The notes under the pieces were generated by a model, which did not search any database, was not told where the DNA came from, and saw only the letters and a list, made by a program, of their open reading frames with translations. This document shows, in pieces, positions 52,462 to 61,674 of a DNA stretch of 64,000 bases. Source of the DNA: an uncultured Tenacibaculum sp. (GTDB lineage Bacteria; Bacteroidota; Bacteroidia; Flavobacteriales; Flavobacteriaceae); assembly GCF_947502995.1 (NCBI RefSeq), contig NZ_CANNBW010000003.1, positions 62,001 through 126,000 of the forward strand, read 5' to 3'. Position 1 is the first letter of the stretch. Each line of letters starts with the position of its first letter. A program made the position numbers and the translations under genes.

Positions 52462-53628
52462 TTACACTTCTAATGCCTGTTTTAGATCTTGAATAACATC
52501 ATCAACAAATTCTAATCCTATAGAACTACGCACTAATCCATCTGTAATTCCAACTTCTAATCGATCTTCTTCGCTTAATTTACTGTGAGTTGTAGAAGCA
52601 GGATGTGTTACAATTGTTCTTGAATCTCCCAGATTTGCAGATAAAGAACATAATTTTATTTTATTTAAAAACTTTCTTCCAGCTTCGATTCCTCCTTTAA
52701 TTTCAAAAGCTACAATATTACCTCCTAATCTCATCTGCTTTTTAGCCACTTCATATTGAGGATGCGATGGTAAAAAAGGATATTTTACAAAATTTACCGC
52801 TGGATGTGCTTCTAAAAATTGAGCAACTTTTAATGCATTTTCACAATGTTTATCTACTCGAACAGCTAAAGTTTCTAAACTTTTAGATAAAACCCAAGCA
52901 TTAAATGGTGACATCGCCGGACCAGTATTTCTAGAAAACAGATAGATTTCTTTAACAAGCTCTGCTTTTCCTACTGTAACCCCACCTAAAACTCTACCTT
53001 GTCCGTCAATCAATTTTGTTGCTGAATGAATTACCAAATCTGCTCCGAATTTTATCGGGTTTTGTAAATATGGTGTTGCGAAACAATTATCTATCACCAA
53101 TAACAAATTATGTTTTTTAGCAATTTGAGATAAAGCTTCTAAATCCAAAATATCTACTGCTGGATTTGTAGGTGATTCTGCATATAAAATTTTAGTATTC
53201 GGTTGAATTAAACTTTCAACTTTATCTAATTCATTAACTTTAAAATAACTAGTTTCTATATTCCATTTTGGCAAATACTTCGTAAATAAACTATGTGTAG
53301 AACCAAAAACAGAACGCGAAGAAACAATATGATCTCCAGCACTTAACAATGCTGCAAATGTTGAAAACACAGCGCCCATTCCTGTAGCAAATGCATAACC
53401 TGCTTCTGCTCCTTCCATTGCAACAATTTTATCTACAAACTCTGTAGTATTCGGATTAGAAAATCTACTATATAAATTTCGTTGCTTCTCTTCTGCAAAA
53501 GATGCTCGCATATCTTCTGCATCATCAAAAACAAAACTTGATGTTAAATATAATGGTGTAGAATGCTCTGAAAACTGTGAACGTTCTGTTTGAATTCTTA
53601 CTGCCTGTGTTTCAAAATTCCTACTCAT
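52462..53628 (-). CDS. metZ: O-succinylhomoserine sulfhydrylase-like PLP enzyme
   Basis: Trans-sulfuration-family PLP enzyme of 388 residues. The PLP lysine lies in VIHSATKLIDGQGRVLGG, with the typical N-terminal TPLYLTSSFVFDDAEDM and YSRFSNPNTTEF. By family it makes homocysteine directly from an activated homoserine and sulfide. The upstream acyltransferase domain appears to be an acetyltransferase, so the acyl group accepted is open; cystathionine synthase or lyase activity is an alternative. Its start overlaps the OsmC gene by four bases. Confidence 0.82.
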   Translation of the reverse strand: MSRNFETQAVRIQTERSQFSEHSTPLYLTSSFVFDDAEDMRASFAEEKQRNLYSRFSNPNTTEFVDKIVAMEGAEAGYAFATGMGAVFSTFAALLSAGDHIVSSRSVFGSTHSLFTKYLPKWNIETSYFKVNELDKVESLIQPNTKILYAESPTNPAVDILDLEALSQIAKKHNLLLVIDNCFATPYLQNPIKFGADLVIHSATKLIDGQGRVLGGVTVGKAELVKEIYLFSRNTGPAMSPFNAWVLSKSLETLAVRVDKHCENALKVAQFLEAHPAVNFVKYPFLPSHPQYEVAKKQMRLGGNIVAFEIKGGIEAGRKFLNKIKLCSLSANLGDSRTIVTHPASTTHSKLSEEDRLEVGITDGLVRSSIGLEFVDDVIQDLKQALEV

Positions 53629-54047
53629 ATCTCTTCGTTATTCAAAATAATTTTATAATTAATTTTAGCTGTTTGCTCTATAATCTTAGCTACAGAACAA
53701 TATTTTTCTACTGCTAAACTTGTTGCCTTTTTTACTTTTGCACTACTTACGGTTCCATTAAAACTATACGTAATGGTGATATCTTGAAAAATTGCTGGTA
53801 TTTCATCTTCTTTACGAGTAGCGTCTATTGAAACATTATAATCGAAATCGTAAACCTTTTGTTTGTTTAGAATTTTTACGACATCGATACTACTGCAACT
53901 TGCCAGACTTACTAACATTAATTCCATCGGACGAATAGCATTTACTGAAGTTTCATCTTGAGTTTGCCCCACTAATAATGAATAACCCGTTTGATTTTTT
54001 GCTTCAAATAATAGGTGTTTGTTATAATTTTTTAGTTGAATGTTCAT
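53625..54047 (-). CDS. OsmC-family peroxidase-like protein
   Basis: A 140-residue OsmC/Ohr-fold protein with the two conserved cysteine positions in VSLASCSSIDVVKIL and VEKYCSVAKII, which form the thiol peroxidase centre in the family. Placed between metZ and the MetX-ThrA fusion, overlapping metZ by four bases. A role in protecting sulfur metabolism from peroxides or in handling thiols is inferred from position only. Confidence 0.88.
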   Translation of the reverse strand: MNIQLKNYNKHLLFEAKNQTGYSLLVGQTQDETSVNAIRPMELMLVSLASCSSIDVVKILNKQKVYDFDYNVSIDATRKEDEIPAIFQDITITYSFNGTVSSAKVKKATSLAVEKYCSVAKIIEQTAKINYKIILNNEEI

Positions 54048-54052
54048 TTGTT

Positions 54053-57000
54053 TTATTTTTTTGTTAATCGTAAAATATCTCCGAATACACCTCTTGCTGT
54101 AACTTCTGCTCCAGCTCCAGCTCCTTGAATAACTAGCGGTTGATCTCCATAAGATTCTGTATAAATTTCAAATATGGCATCAGATCCTTTTAAGCTTCCA
54201 AGTGGTGTGTCTTTAGCTACAGAAACTAGTTTTACATCTAATTCTCCTTTATTTTGTTGTAAGTCTCCATGTAAATCTCCGATGTACCTTAGTACATGAT
54301 CTTCTTTTTGACCTGACTTTTCTTTAGTGTAATACGGATCTAACTTTGTAGTATTTGATAAGAAATCTTCAACACTTCCAGATCTTAGTTCTTCTGGAAT
54401 TAAATTCTGAATTTGAATATCTTCAAACTCATTTTCTAAATCTAATTCTCTGGCAAGGATTAAAAGTTTTCGGGCTACATCATTTCCACATAAATCTTCT
54501 CTAGGATCTGGCTCTGTATATCCATTTTTAATAGCTTCGGATAACACTTCTGAAAATGAAGTTTCTTCTTCAGAAAATGTATTGAAAATAAAACTTAATG
54601 ATCCTGAAAAAACACCTCTAATTCTTGTAATATTTTCTCCAGAATCGTGTAATAATTTTATTGTATCGATTAATGGTAATCCTGCACCTACATTGGTTTC
54701 GTAGAGATATGTTTTTTTATTTTCTTCTAAAACATCTCGTAATTCTTTATAGAAAGAATGTGCAACTGTATTGGCTATTTTGTTAGATGAAACTAAATCG
54801 AAACCTGCTTTTACTAGAGGAATATAATTGTGTACAAAATTTTTACTGGCGGTATTATCAACAGCAATTAAGTTTTCTAAATGATGTGCTTTTGCAAAGC
54901 TTATAACTTCTTCTATACTATTACTTGTATCGCTATTATCCAGATTGTCTTTCCAATTTTCATCTACTCCGTTTTTACTTAACAATACATTTTTAGAATT
55001 GGCTACAGCAAAAATATTTAACTGAACTTTTCTTCTTTCCAAGATGTTTTTTGCACTTGCTAAAATTTGTTCAATTAAGGTTCCACCAACTAAACCTTTT
55101 CCAAAAATTGCAATATTTATTTTCTTTGCTACTCCGAAAACTTGACCGTGAATTACATTAACAGCTTTGTGCAATTCTTCCTTTTTTACCACCAAACTCA
55201 CATTCTTCCCAGAGATTGTATTATTGAATAATAATGGAACAATTTGATTCTGAATTAAAGCATTGTATGGTAAATGGAATTCGCTAAGATCTTGACCAAT
55301 AATTGAAATAACAGCAACATTATTCACTATTGTGATTTGATTAACATCTTTAGTAATTAAGTCTTGTGCAAATTCTTGTTCTAAAGCTTTAACTGCTAAT
55401 TCTGATTTTTCTTTATCAACCACCAATCCAATTCCTCTTTCGGAAGAACCTTGAGAAATAATACTAACGCTTATTCCATGATTTCCTAAAGATTTAAAAA
55501 TACGTGCATCAACTCCGATTTTACCTAACAAACCTCTTCCTTCAAAATTTATTAAAGCTACATTTTCTAATACTGAAATTGACTTTATTCCTTTAGTCTT
55601 ACTCTTTGAAGTAATTAAAGTCCCATCATCTTTAGGATTAAACGTATTTAAAATTCTAAGATTTATATTCTTTTCTATTAACGGAATAATTGTTTTTGCA
55701 TGCAGAATATTCGCTCCGAAATTTGCTAACTCATTAGCTTCAGAAAATGAAAGTTCTTCAATCTTTTTAGCTTCACTAACCAAATCTGGATTTGCCGTAA
55801 AAATTCCATCAACATGAGTATAATTCTGTAACTCTTCTGCATCTAAATAATTTGCCAATAAAGACGCTGTATAATTACTTCCATTTCTACCTAAAGTAGT
55901 AGTTTCATTCTTTAAGTTTGACGCGATAAAACCAGAAACAATATTTACTGTACTTCCATTATGTTCTTTGAAATGATTTACAACATTCTCTTTAGAAAGT
56001 GTATCTATAGGTTGTGCATTTCCGAAACTTTCATCAGTTTTTAGTAAAATTCTAGCATCTGTTGCATGAGCTGGAATTCCTCTTTGCTGTAATAATTCTG
56101 TTACTGTTTTTATAGAAATTAACTCACCTTGTGCTAAAACCTCGTCTTTTGTTTTATTACTATAATCACCTAATAAGCTTACACCTTCAAACAATTTTTC
56201 TAGTTTATTAAATTCATTAGAAAAATCTAATAATGGTGTAATTTTAGTTTGTTCGTATTTAAAAGCTTCTAATTGCTCTTGATAGGTTTCACTTTTTGAA
56301 GCGCGCTCTAAAATTGATTCTAACTCATTTGTAGCATTTCCTCTAGCAGAAACAACAACAGCAATATGCTCTCCTTTATTTATTTTATTTTCTATAATAT
56401 TGATGACATTATCAATTCCTTGATTTGATAATGATTTCCCTCCAAATTTTAAAACTTTCATCTTTTTAGCTTTAGAACTTTCTTTAAAAATTGATCCGAA
56501 TATTTTTTCTAGCTGTTCATATTCAATTAAAAACGCATCGTGTCCGTGTACTGAATTAATTTCATTGTACGTTACATTAGGATGTTTTTGTGCTAACTTT
56601 TTATGCGTTTCTCTATTTTCTTCCGCAGTAAAAAACAAATCAGAATCCACTCCAATAATGTGAATATTAGCTTTAATGTTTTCTAAAATATCTTCTGTGT
56701 TTTTACCTTGAGTTACATCAATCGTTTTTAACAACTGATTCATTAATTTATATGAAGCCAATTGATAACGCTCTTGTAATTTTTTTCCATGATGTAACAA
56801 CCAACTTTCTACATTAAAAATTTGTAAACTCTCGTTTTTACTTCTTTGAAATCGTTGTTTAAACGAGGCTGGTGTTCGATAACATAACATCGCATGAATT
56901 CTAGCATCGTGAACTGGGTTTTTAGAATTGGTTAAAAACAATTCTTGAATTTGACAATTGGCAATTAACCAATCTGTAGATTTCCAATCTGTTGCTATAG

Positions 57001-57436
57001 GAATTAAATGTTCTGTTATTTCTGGTTGTAAAACTGCCATTTCCCAAGCAATTCCACCTCCTAAAGACCCCCCAATTAGAGCAAAAAGTTTTTCTATATT
57101 CAACTCTTTTAAACCTTGAATAAAGATTTGAGCGACATCTCTTGCTATAAAACTTTTATACTCATCAATTAAAAAATCGTCGTAGCCATTACCTGGAATA
57201 TTGAAACATAAAATGGTATACTTATTTGTATCAATAATTTTATGCTCACCAATTATGTCTTTCCACCAACCGTCTTCTCCAGCAACATTACTATTTCCTG
57301 TTAACGCATGATTTACTAAAATCACTGGTGCTTCATGAAGTGATTGTCCAAAAAGCTGGTAAGACAAACGAATTGGTATTGTCTTACCACTTTCTGTGAT
57401 ATAACTAGGTAAATTAATATGGCCTAATGTGTGCAT
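54053..57436 (-). CDS. Triple fusion: homoserine O-acetyltransferase-aspartokinase-homoserine dehydrogenase
   Basis: A 1127-residue protein joining three activities of the aspartate-to-methionine path. Residues 1-325 are a MetX-like alpha/beta hydrolase (NHALTGNSNVAG; nucleophile Ser124 in GGSLGGG; His299 in VHGHDAF; acid in GVDSDLF). From Met326 comes aspartokinase (VLKFGGKSLSNQG; THVDGIFTANPD), then about 620-780 two ACT domains, then homoserine dehydrogenase from about 800 (GKGLVGGTLIEQIL, SSNKIA, NVGAGLPLIDTIK, ending GAEVTARGVFGDILRL). Met326 is an internal ATG at 56461 and could give a free AK-HSD. It follows metY by 23 bases and is under the same SAM-I riboswitch. Confidence 0.93.
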   Translation of the reverse strand: MHTLGHINLPSYITESGKTIPIRLSYQLFGQSLHEAPVILVNHALTGNSNVAGEDGWWKDIIGEHKIIDTNKYTILCFNIPGNGYDDFLIDEYKSFIARDVAQIFIQGLKELNIEKLFALIGGSLGGGIAWEMAVLQPEITEHLIPIATDWKSTDWLIANCQIQELFLTNSKNPVHDARIHAMLCYRTPASFKQRFQRSKNESLQIFNVESWLLHHGKKLQERYQLASYKLMNQLLKTIDVTQGKNTEDILENIKANIHIIGVDSDLFFTAEENRETHKKLAQKHPNVTYNEINSVHGHDAFLIEYEQLEKIFGSIFKESSKAKKMKVLKFGGKSLSNQGIDNVINIIENKINKGEHIAVVVSARGNATNELESILERASKSETYQEQLEAFKYEQTKITPLLDFSNEFNKLEKLFEGVSLLGDYSNKTKDEVLAQGELISIKTVTELLQQRGIPAHATDARILLKTDESFGNAQPIDTLSKENVVNHFKEHNGSTVNIVSGFIASNLKNETTTLGRNGSNYTASLLANYLDAEELQNYTHVDGIFTANPDLVSEAKKIEELSFSEANELANFGANILHAKTIIPLIEKNINLRILNTFNPKDDGTLITSKSKTKGIKSISVLENVALINFEGRGLLGKIGVDARIFKSLGNHGISVSIISQGSSERGIGLVVDKEKSELAVKALEQEFAQDLITKDVNQITIVNNVAVISIIGQDLSEFHLPYNALIQNQIVPLLFNNTISGKNVSLVVKKEELHKAVNVIHGQVFGVAKKINIAIFGKGLVGGTLIEQILASAKNILERRKVQLNIFAVANSKNVLLSKNGVDENWKDNLDNSDTSNSIEEVISFAKAHHLENLIAVDNTASKNFVHNYIPLVKAGFDLVSSNKIANTVAHSFYKELRDVLEENKKTYLYETNVGAGLPLIDTIKLLHDSGENITRIRGVFSGSLSFIFNTFSEEETSFSEVLSEAIKNGYTEPDPREDLCGNDVARKLLILARELDLENEFEDIQIQNLIPEELRSGSVEDFLSNTTKLDPYYTKEKSGQKEDHVLRYIGDLHGDLQQNKGELDVKLVSVAKDTPLGSLKGSDAIFEIYTESYGDQPLVIQGAGAGAEVTARGVFGDILRLTKK

Positions 57437-57459
57437 TGTACTATGAACTTAGAAACAAA

Positions 57460-58755
57460 TTATTCTTGAACTACTAACTGATTTACAGCTTTAAAAGCTT
57501 CTTTTAAATCAGATTTTAAATCTTCAACATTTTCTAATCCTACTGAAAGTCGAATTAAATCTTGCGTTACTCCTGTTGCTTCTTGTTCTTCATCACTCAA
57601 CTGCTGATGTGTTGTACTTGCTGGATGAATTATTAAAGATTTTGTATCTCCAATATTTGCTAATAATGAGAATAACTTCGTATTATCTGCTATAGTCTTT
57701 GCCGCTTCATATCCTTTTTTAGCTCCAAATGTTACAATTCCACTTTGACCTTTTGGTAAATATTTATCCGCTAAAGCTTTGTATTTATTTCCTTCTAAAC
57801 CTGGATAATTTACCCAAGCTACTTCATCTTGTTCTTGTAACCATTTAGCTAATTCTAAAGCATTTTCACTATGTTTTTGAATTCTTACAGGTAAGGTTTC
57901 TAAACCTTGAATGATTTGAAATGCATTGGTTGGACTTAATGCTCCTCCAAAATCACGTAATCCTTCTAAAATTAATTTGAATGTAAATGATGCAGCTCCT
58001 AAAGTCTCGTAATATTTTAATCCGTGGTAACCAGCAGAAGGCTCAGTAAATTCTGGGAATTTACCATTATCCCAATCAAAATTTCCGGCATCAACAATTA
58101 CTCCTCCAAGAGAATTTCCTTGTCCGCCGATATATTTTGTTAAAGAATGAATAACAATGTTTGCGCCGTATTCAATTGGATTCAATAAAGATGGTGTAGC
58201 AACTGTATTGTCTACGATAAAAGGAACTTTCGCCTTTTTAGCTTCAGAGGAAATATTCTCAAGATCTAATACATCTAACTTCGGATTCCCTAACGATTCC
58301 GCAAAAAATGCTCTTGTATTTTCTTGTACTGCATTTCCGAAATTTTCAGGATCTGATGGATCAACAAAAGTAGTTGTAATTCCTAATCTTGGTAAAGTTA
58401 CTTTTAGTAAATTATAGGTTCCTCCGTATAAACTACTAGAAGCTACAATATGATCTCCGGCTCTTAATAACGTTAATAATCCTGTTGAAATTGCTGCTGT
58501 TCCCGAAGCAAAAACTACTGCTCCCACTCCACCTTCTAAAGCCGCTAAACGTTCTTGCAAAATTTGATTTGTTGGATTATTTAAACGTGTGTAAATAAAT
58601 CCTAATTCTTTTAATGAAAATAAATTAGCTGCATGATCTGCATTATTAAACACATATGAAGTGGTTTGATAAATTGGAACAGCTCTTGTTCCTCCTGTTT
58701 GTGTTACATCATGCCCGGCATGTAATGCATTTGTTTCGAATTGTAATGTACTCAT
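57460..58755 (-). CDS. metY: O-acetylhomoserine sulfhydrylase
   Basis: A 431-residue PLP enzyme that makes homocysteine from O-acetylhomoserine and sulfide. The PLP lysine is in VIHSLTKYIGGQGNSLGG; ALEGGVGAVVFASGTAAIST and FETNALHAGHDVTQTGGTRAVPIYQTTS (in parts) are the typical N-terminal signatures. Its length, longer than MetB/MetZ (about 390), is diagnostic of the MetY branch. It is first in the operon behind a SAM-I riboswitch and next to the acetyltransferase that makes its substrate. Confidence 0.94.
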   Translation of the reverse strand: MSTLQFETNALHAGHDVTQTGGTRAVPIYQTTSYVFNNADHAANLFSLKELGFIYTRLNNPTNQILQERLAALEGGVGAVVFASGTAAISTGLLTLLRAGDHIVASSSLYGGTYNLLKVTLPRLGITTTFVDPSDPENFGNAVQENTRAFFAESLGNPKLDVLDLENISSEAKKAKVPFIVDNTVATPSLLNPIEYGANIVIHSLTKYIGGQGNSLGGVIVDAGNFDWDNGKFPEFTEPSAGYHGLKYYETLGAASFTFKLILEGLRDFGGALSPTNAFQIIQGLETLPVRIQKHSENALELAKWLQEQDEVAWVNYPGLEGNKYKALADKYLPKGQSGIVTFGAKKGYEAAKTIADNTKLFSLLANIGDTKSLIIHPASTTHQQLSDEEQEATGVTQDLIRLSVGLENVEDLKSDLKEAFKAVNQLVVQE

Positions 58756-58844
58756 TTTTCCTACTTTTTTGAGTTAATAAAAAATTAATCTAAAAAGTCA
58801 AACCACACCGTTTTACGATGCCGCATATAGAAAAATGTTATTAA

Positions 58845-58881
58845 GAAAAAATAAGACGTTTCGTTAAGTTAATAGAAAGTC
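58845..58881 (-). terminator. Candidate riboswitch terminator before metY
   Basis: In the leader RNA GACTTTC pairs with GAAACGTC (one bulged base), followed by TTATTTTTT. The stem is weak and the loop is 12 bases. It lies just after P1 and could be the transcriptional OFF hairpin, but this is tentative. Confidence 0.35.
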
Positions 58882-58887
58882 TATTTT

Positions 58888-58992
58888 GTTATCTATCCCG
58901 ATATTTTTTGGGTAGAATTTAGCACCTTCTTTGACTGAGCAAAGGGTTGCTAAGGTTTCACAGGGTCTATTCCCTCCACCTTTCTTGATAAC
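58888..58992 (-). promoter_or_regulatory. SAM-I (S-box) riboswitch upstream of metY
   Basis: The minus-strand core reads TTATCAAGAAAGGTGGAGGG, GACCCTGTGAAACC, TTAGCAACC, and GGTGCTAAATTC. P1 is TGTTATC with GATAACA, seven base pairs. It matches the metH aptamer closely in the core and differs in P3 and P4. It is expected to shut down homocysteine synthesis genes when SAM is high. Confidence 0.95.
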
Positions 58993-59023
58993 ATTATCGA
59001 TAAGTGTTTGAACTTTACGTTTG

Positions 59024-59056
59024 CAAATATTCAATCATAAAAACTTAAAATCCAAA
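59024..59056 (-). promoter_or_regulatory. Candidate promoter of the metY operon
   Basis: Minus-strand TTTGG (59052-59056), 20-base spacer, AATATTTG (59024-59031, one mismatch to TAnnTTTG). The transcript would start about 25 bases before the aptamer. Confidence 0.5.
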
Positions 59057-59082
59057 TTTTTCGATACTTTTTTACAAAAAAA

Positions 59083-60075
59083 TTATTTTAGTTTGAATTT
59101 CATCAACAATGGAAGATGATCTGAAACTTGTCCGAACTCCTTTAAAACTCTAGCCTCAACAGGAACTATATTATTCGAAGTATAAAAAATATAATCTAAT
59201 CTTTTATGAGGTTTATCACTATCATAAGTAAAATCATATTTTTCTTTTGAAAAAGTAGCATTTCCAATATTTGGAATATTAAAAATCTCTAGGATTGCTG
59301 CGTCTTTAAAAGCAGGATCGCTATTAAAATCACCCACTAAAATAGTTGGATAATTCTTAGCATATGTATTAAATAACTCTACTACCTTTTTCACATGTTT
59401 TATACGTGTATTTTTATCAAAAGCTTCCAAATGAACATTCAAAAGGATTACTTCTTTTCCTTTTATATTCACTTTTGTAACCTGTACTAATCTATCTAAA
59501 TAAAAAGCATCTCTGTAAAAAGGATTATCCTTAACTCTTTCCAACACAATTCTAGAATAATCACTCAAACTGTACTTACTTAAAATCGACTGACCAGAAA
59601 CTACTTTACCGAAATTTACATTTGGTAAACCGTATGGAAAAGGCACATATTTTTTATCCCAATTTACAGCTCTAGCAATATGATTATAACCTAATTTGGC
59701 GATCTCTTCTTCTTGATTTACTCTAAATGAACGACCTGAATTATAATCAATTTCTTGAAAAGCTATAATATCTGGATTCAATCTTTCAAACTCTAGTTTA
59801 GCTTTATTTAAATTTTTAGTGAAAAATTCTTTCGTTTTAGCTATTGGTTTATTGTTTGTCATTCCGCTTAAATACCCAATATTATATGTTATGATACTAT
59901 GTATTGAATCACTTTCATATTTCGTCTCTAAAGTATTTGTTAGTAGTTTTTCGTAATCTTCTTTAGGTAAAGAAGCACTTGAGCCCCAGAAGTAAAAAGA
60001 GACAAATAACACTAAGAATACAGCTAAAGTTTTTAGTAAAACAGAAAATAATCTTTTAAAAATAGGTTTACTCAT
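59083..60075 (-). CDS. Membrane-anchored endonuclease/exonuclease/phosphatase-family hydrolase
   Basis: A 330-residue protein with one N-terminal membrane segment (about 11-29, LLKTLAVFLVLFVSFYFW). The EEP-fold signatures are TYNIGYLSG, AFQEIDYNSG (metal Glu), VILLNVHLEA, VGDFNSDPAF and DYIFYTSN...SDHLPLLMKF (catalytic His). Substrates in this fold range from nucleic acids to phospholipid headgroups, so it is not named further. It is divergent from the basic Spy-like gene. Confidence 0.85.
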   Translation of the reverse strand: MSKPIFKRLFSVLLKTLAVFLVLFVSFYFWGSSASLPKEDYEKLLTNTLETKYESDSIHSIITYNIGYLSGMTNNKPIAKTKEFFTKNLNKAKLEFERLNPDIIAFQEIDYNSGRSFRVNQEEEIAKLGYNHIARAVNWDKKYVPFPYGLPNVNFGKVVSGQSILSKYSLSDYSRIVLERVKDNPFYRDAFYLDRLVQVTKVNIKGKEVILLNVHLEAFDKNTRIKHVKKVVELFNTYAKNYPTILVGDFNSDPAFKDAAILEIFNIPNIGNATFSKEKYDFTYDSDKPHKRLDYIFYTSNNIVPVEARVLKEFGQVSDHLPLLMKFKLK

Positions 60076-60185
60076 ATTGTTTTTATAAAGGATGACTAAT
60101 ATACATATAAAGTTTTTTTACTCTGTAATTAAACCTTTTTAGAAATGCTAAGTCTTAGAAGTATAAATAAATATATTAAAAAAGT

Positions 60186-60644
60186 ATGAAGAAAGTAGTA
60201 GCAATCGCACTAGTTTTTGGTTTTGTCTTAACTAGTTTCGCACAAAAGAAAAAAAGAAGAGGTGATGATTTTTCTGTTGAACAAAAAACAGAATTAACAC
60301 TTAAAAAAATGACGTTACGATTAGACTTATCTGAACGTCAACAAAATAAAATCCGACCTCTATTAGCTGAACAAATTGCAAAACGTACAGAGTTTAAAAA
60401 AAATCATAAGGCTAAAAGAAAAGAAGCTAAAAAACTAAGCAAAGAAGAGCGTTATGAAAGACAAATGGCACATTTAGATAGAAAAATTGCTTTTAAAAAT
60501 TCAATGAAAGAAATCTTAAACAGTAAGCAATATGAGCAATTTGAAAAGATGAATGGTAGACGAGCTCATAAAATGAAGAGAAAAATGAAGATGAAAAAAA
60601 GAAAAAGACATGAAGAGCAAATGAATGCTCCTGAAAGAGCATAG
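60186..60644 (+). CDS. Small exported basic helical protein, Spy-like
   Basis: A 152-residue protein with a signal peptide (about 1-19, LTSFAQ) and a highly basic helical body. The repeated LDLSERQQNKIRPLL and ILNSKQYEQFEKM segments recall LTxxQ-containing Spy/CpxP-type periplasmic chaperones. The tail is a run of Lys/Arg/Met (KMKRKMKMKKRKRH). Function unknown; binding to acidic envelope components is an inference from charge. Confidence 0.65.
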   Translation: MKKVVAIALVFGFVLTSFAQKKKRRGDDFSVEQKTELTLKKMTLRLDLSERQQNKIRPLLAEQIAKRTEFKKNHKAKRKEAKKLSKEERYERQMAHLDRKIAFKNSMKEILNSKQYEQFEKMNGRRAHKMKRKMKMKKRKRHEEQMNAPERA

Positions 60645-60667
60645 TAGTTTGATAATTGGTTTTTAGT

Positions 60668-60703
60668 AAAACCCCAATTCATTACTGAATTGGGGTTTGT
60701 TTT
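60668..60703. terminator. Bidirectional terminator at a convergent pair
   Basis: AAACCCCAATTCA pairs perfectly with TGAATTGGGGTTT (four-base loop), flanked by A and T runs; it serves the genes ending at 60644 and 60705. Confidence 0.9.
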
Positions 60704-60704
60704 T

Positions 60705-61589
60705 CTAGCTTTCTCCGTTTAAAACTTTCCACTCACCATTTTCTCGATATGTATTTACTTTATCTAAGGTTCTTCTGCCATCAGGAAAAGTACAATACTC
60801 AGTTACTAAACAATGATCTTCTGATTTAAACTCTCTTCTAAATGCTCTTTTAACATTATTAAAATCTGGCATTCCGTTTTCTTGCATATGCTGTACAAAA
60901 GACAATTCTATGACTTCTGCTGTTTTATCTAAAATTTCGTCATCCATTGGAAGATTTGTCATATTACCTAACATAAACTCAGCTTCTTTTCTAAAGTTCT
61001 TACAAATTAAAGCTTTAGACAAATTATTTTCATTATAAGCTTCTTCAATAGATAAAATGGCTCCTTCAGGAGTGTTAAAATCTACGGGGAAATGATCTTC
61101 CCCTTCGTCTATAATCATTCCTAAACTTTGATCAAACTCAGGAAGTTCCTCTTCTGAAAGTCCATCACGAATTGCTCTAATTGTATAACCACCGATTAAA
61201 CGAGCATTCTCAATAATCATCCAATCTGAAACTTCATTTTCAGCAACACCAATTTTTTGCCCTAAAGAAACATTAGAAATATCGGCAGGTTCATTTCCTA
61301 CAACACCGTAAATATTTCCATCATCATCGTAACTAGGTTCACCTAACCAAATATGTTCGATAATACCATTCTCTTCGATTTTAGCTTTTACTGAAAAATA
61401 TAATTGATCTTCTCTTGGTGCTGCTATGGAAGATTTAAAATAATGAAGTGTTAATCTTGCTTTTTCCATTGCCCAATTCATTCTATCATCTTCATCTGCT
61501 ATGTAATGAACATCTGGTTGATCTTCTCTTTCTAGAACTACTTTTTCTTTTTCGTTTTTCTTTCCGAATAGCTTTTTAAAAATTCCCAT
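60705..61589 (-). CDS. DUF2314-containing cytoplasmic protein
   Basis: A 294-residue acidic protein without signal peptide. The region of about 55-150 matches DUF2314 (YFSVKAKIEENGIIEHIWL, GVVGNEPADISNVSLGQK, WMIIENARLIGGYTIRAIRDG, in parts). The C-terminal 110 residues are of another, mostly helical type ending in RTLDKVNTYRENGEWKVLNGES. The role of DUF2314 proteins is not known to me. The gene stands alone, with 85 bases to the carbonic anhydrase-like gene. Confidence 0.75.
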   Translation of the reverse strand: MGIFKKLFGKKNEKEKVVLEREDQPDVHYIADEDDRMNWAMEKARLTLHYFKSSIAAPREDQLYFSVKAKIEENGIIEHIWLGEPSYDDDGNIYGVVGNEPADISNVSLGQKIGVAENEVSDWMIIENARLIGGYTIRAIRDGLSEEELPEFDQSLGMIIDEGEDHFPVDFNTPEGAILSIEEAYNENNLSKALICKNFRKEAEFMLGNMTNLPMDDEILDKTAEVIELSFVQHMQENGMPDFNNVKRAFRREFKSEDHCLVTEYCTFPDGRRTLDKVNTYRENGEWKVLNGES

Positions 61590-61674
61590 TGCTGTTATTT
61601 AATTGTTTATTGATTATCTTCTGTAATATAAGAAAAAGTACAATGCAGAATTTATTATTTTCTATTGGTTATTT

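Larger units (their letters stand above)
58756..59082. other. Non-coding leader region of the metY operon
   Basis: This 327-base gap holds the SAM-I aptamer (58888-58992), its promoter (59024-59056) and a 132-base expression platform toward the metY ATG. I see no protein gene. Confidence 0.8.

Noticed and set aside
58888..58905. CTATCCCGATA in the metY leader as a second Rrf2 operator
   Set aside because: It resembles the dyad at 51929-51940, but these bases form P4/P1 of the SAM-I aptamer, which explains them better.
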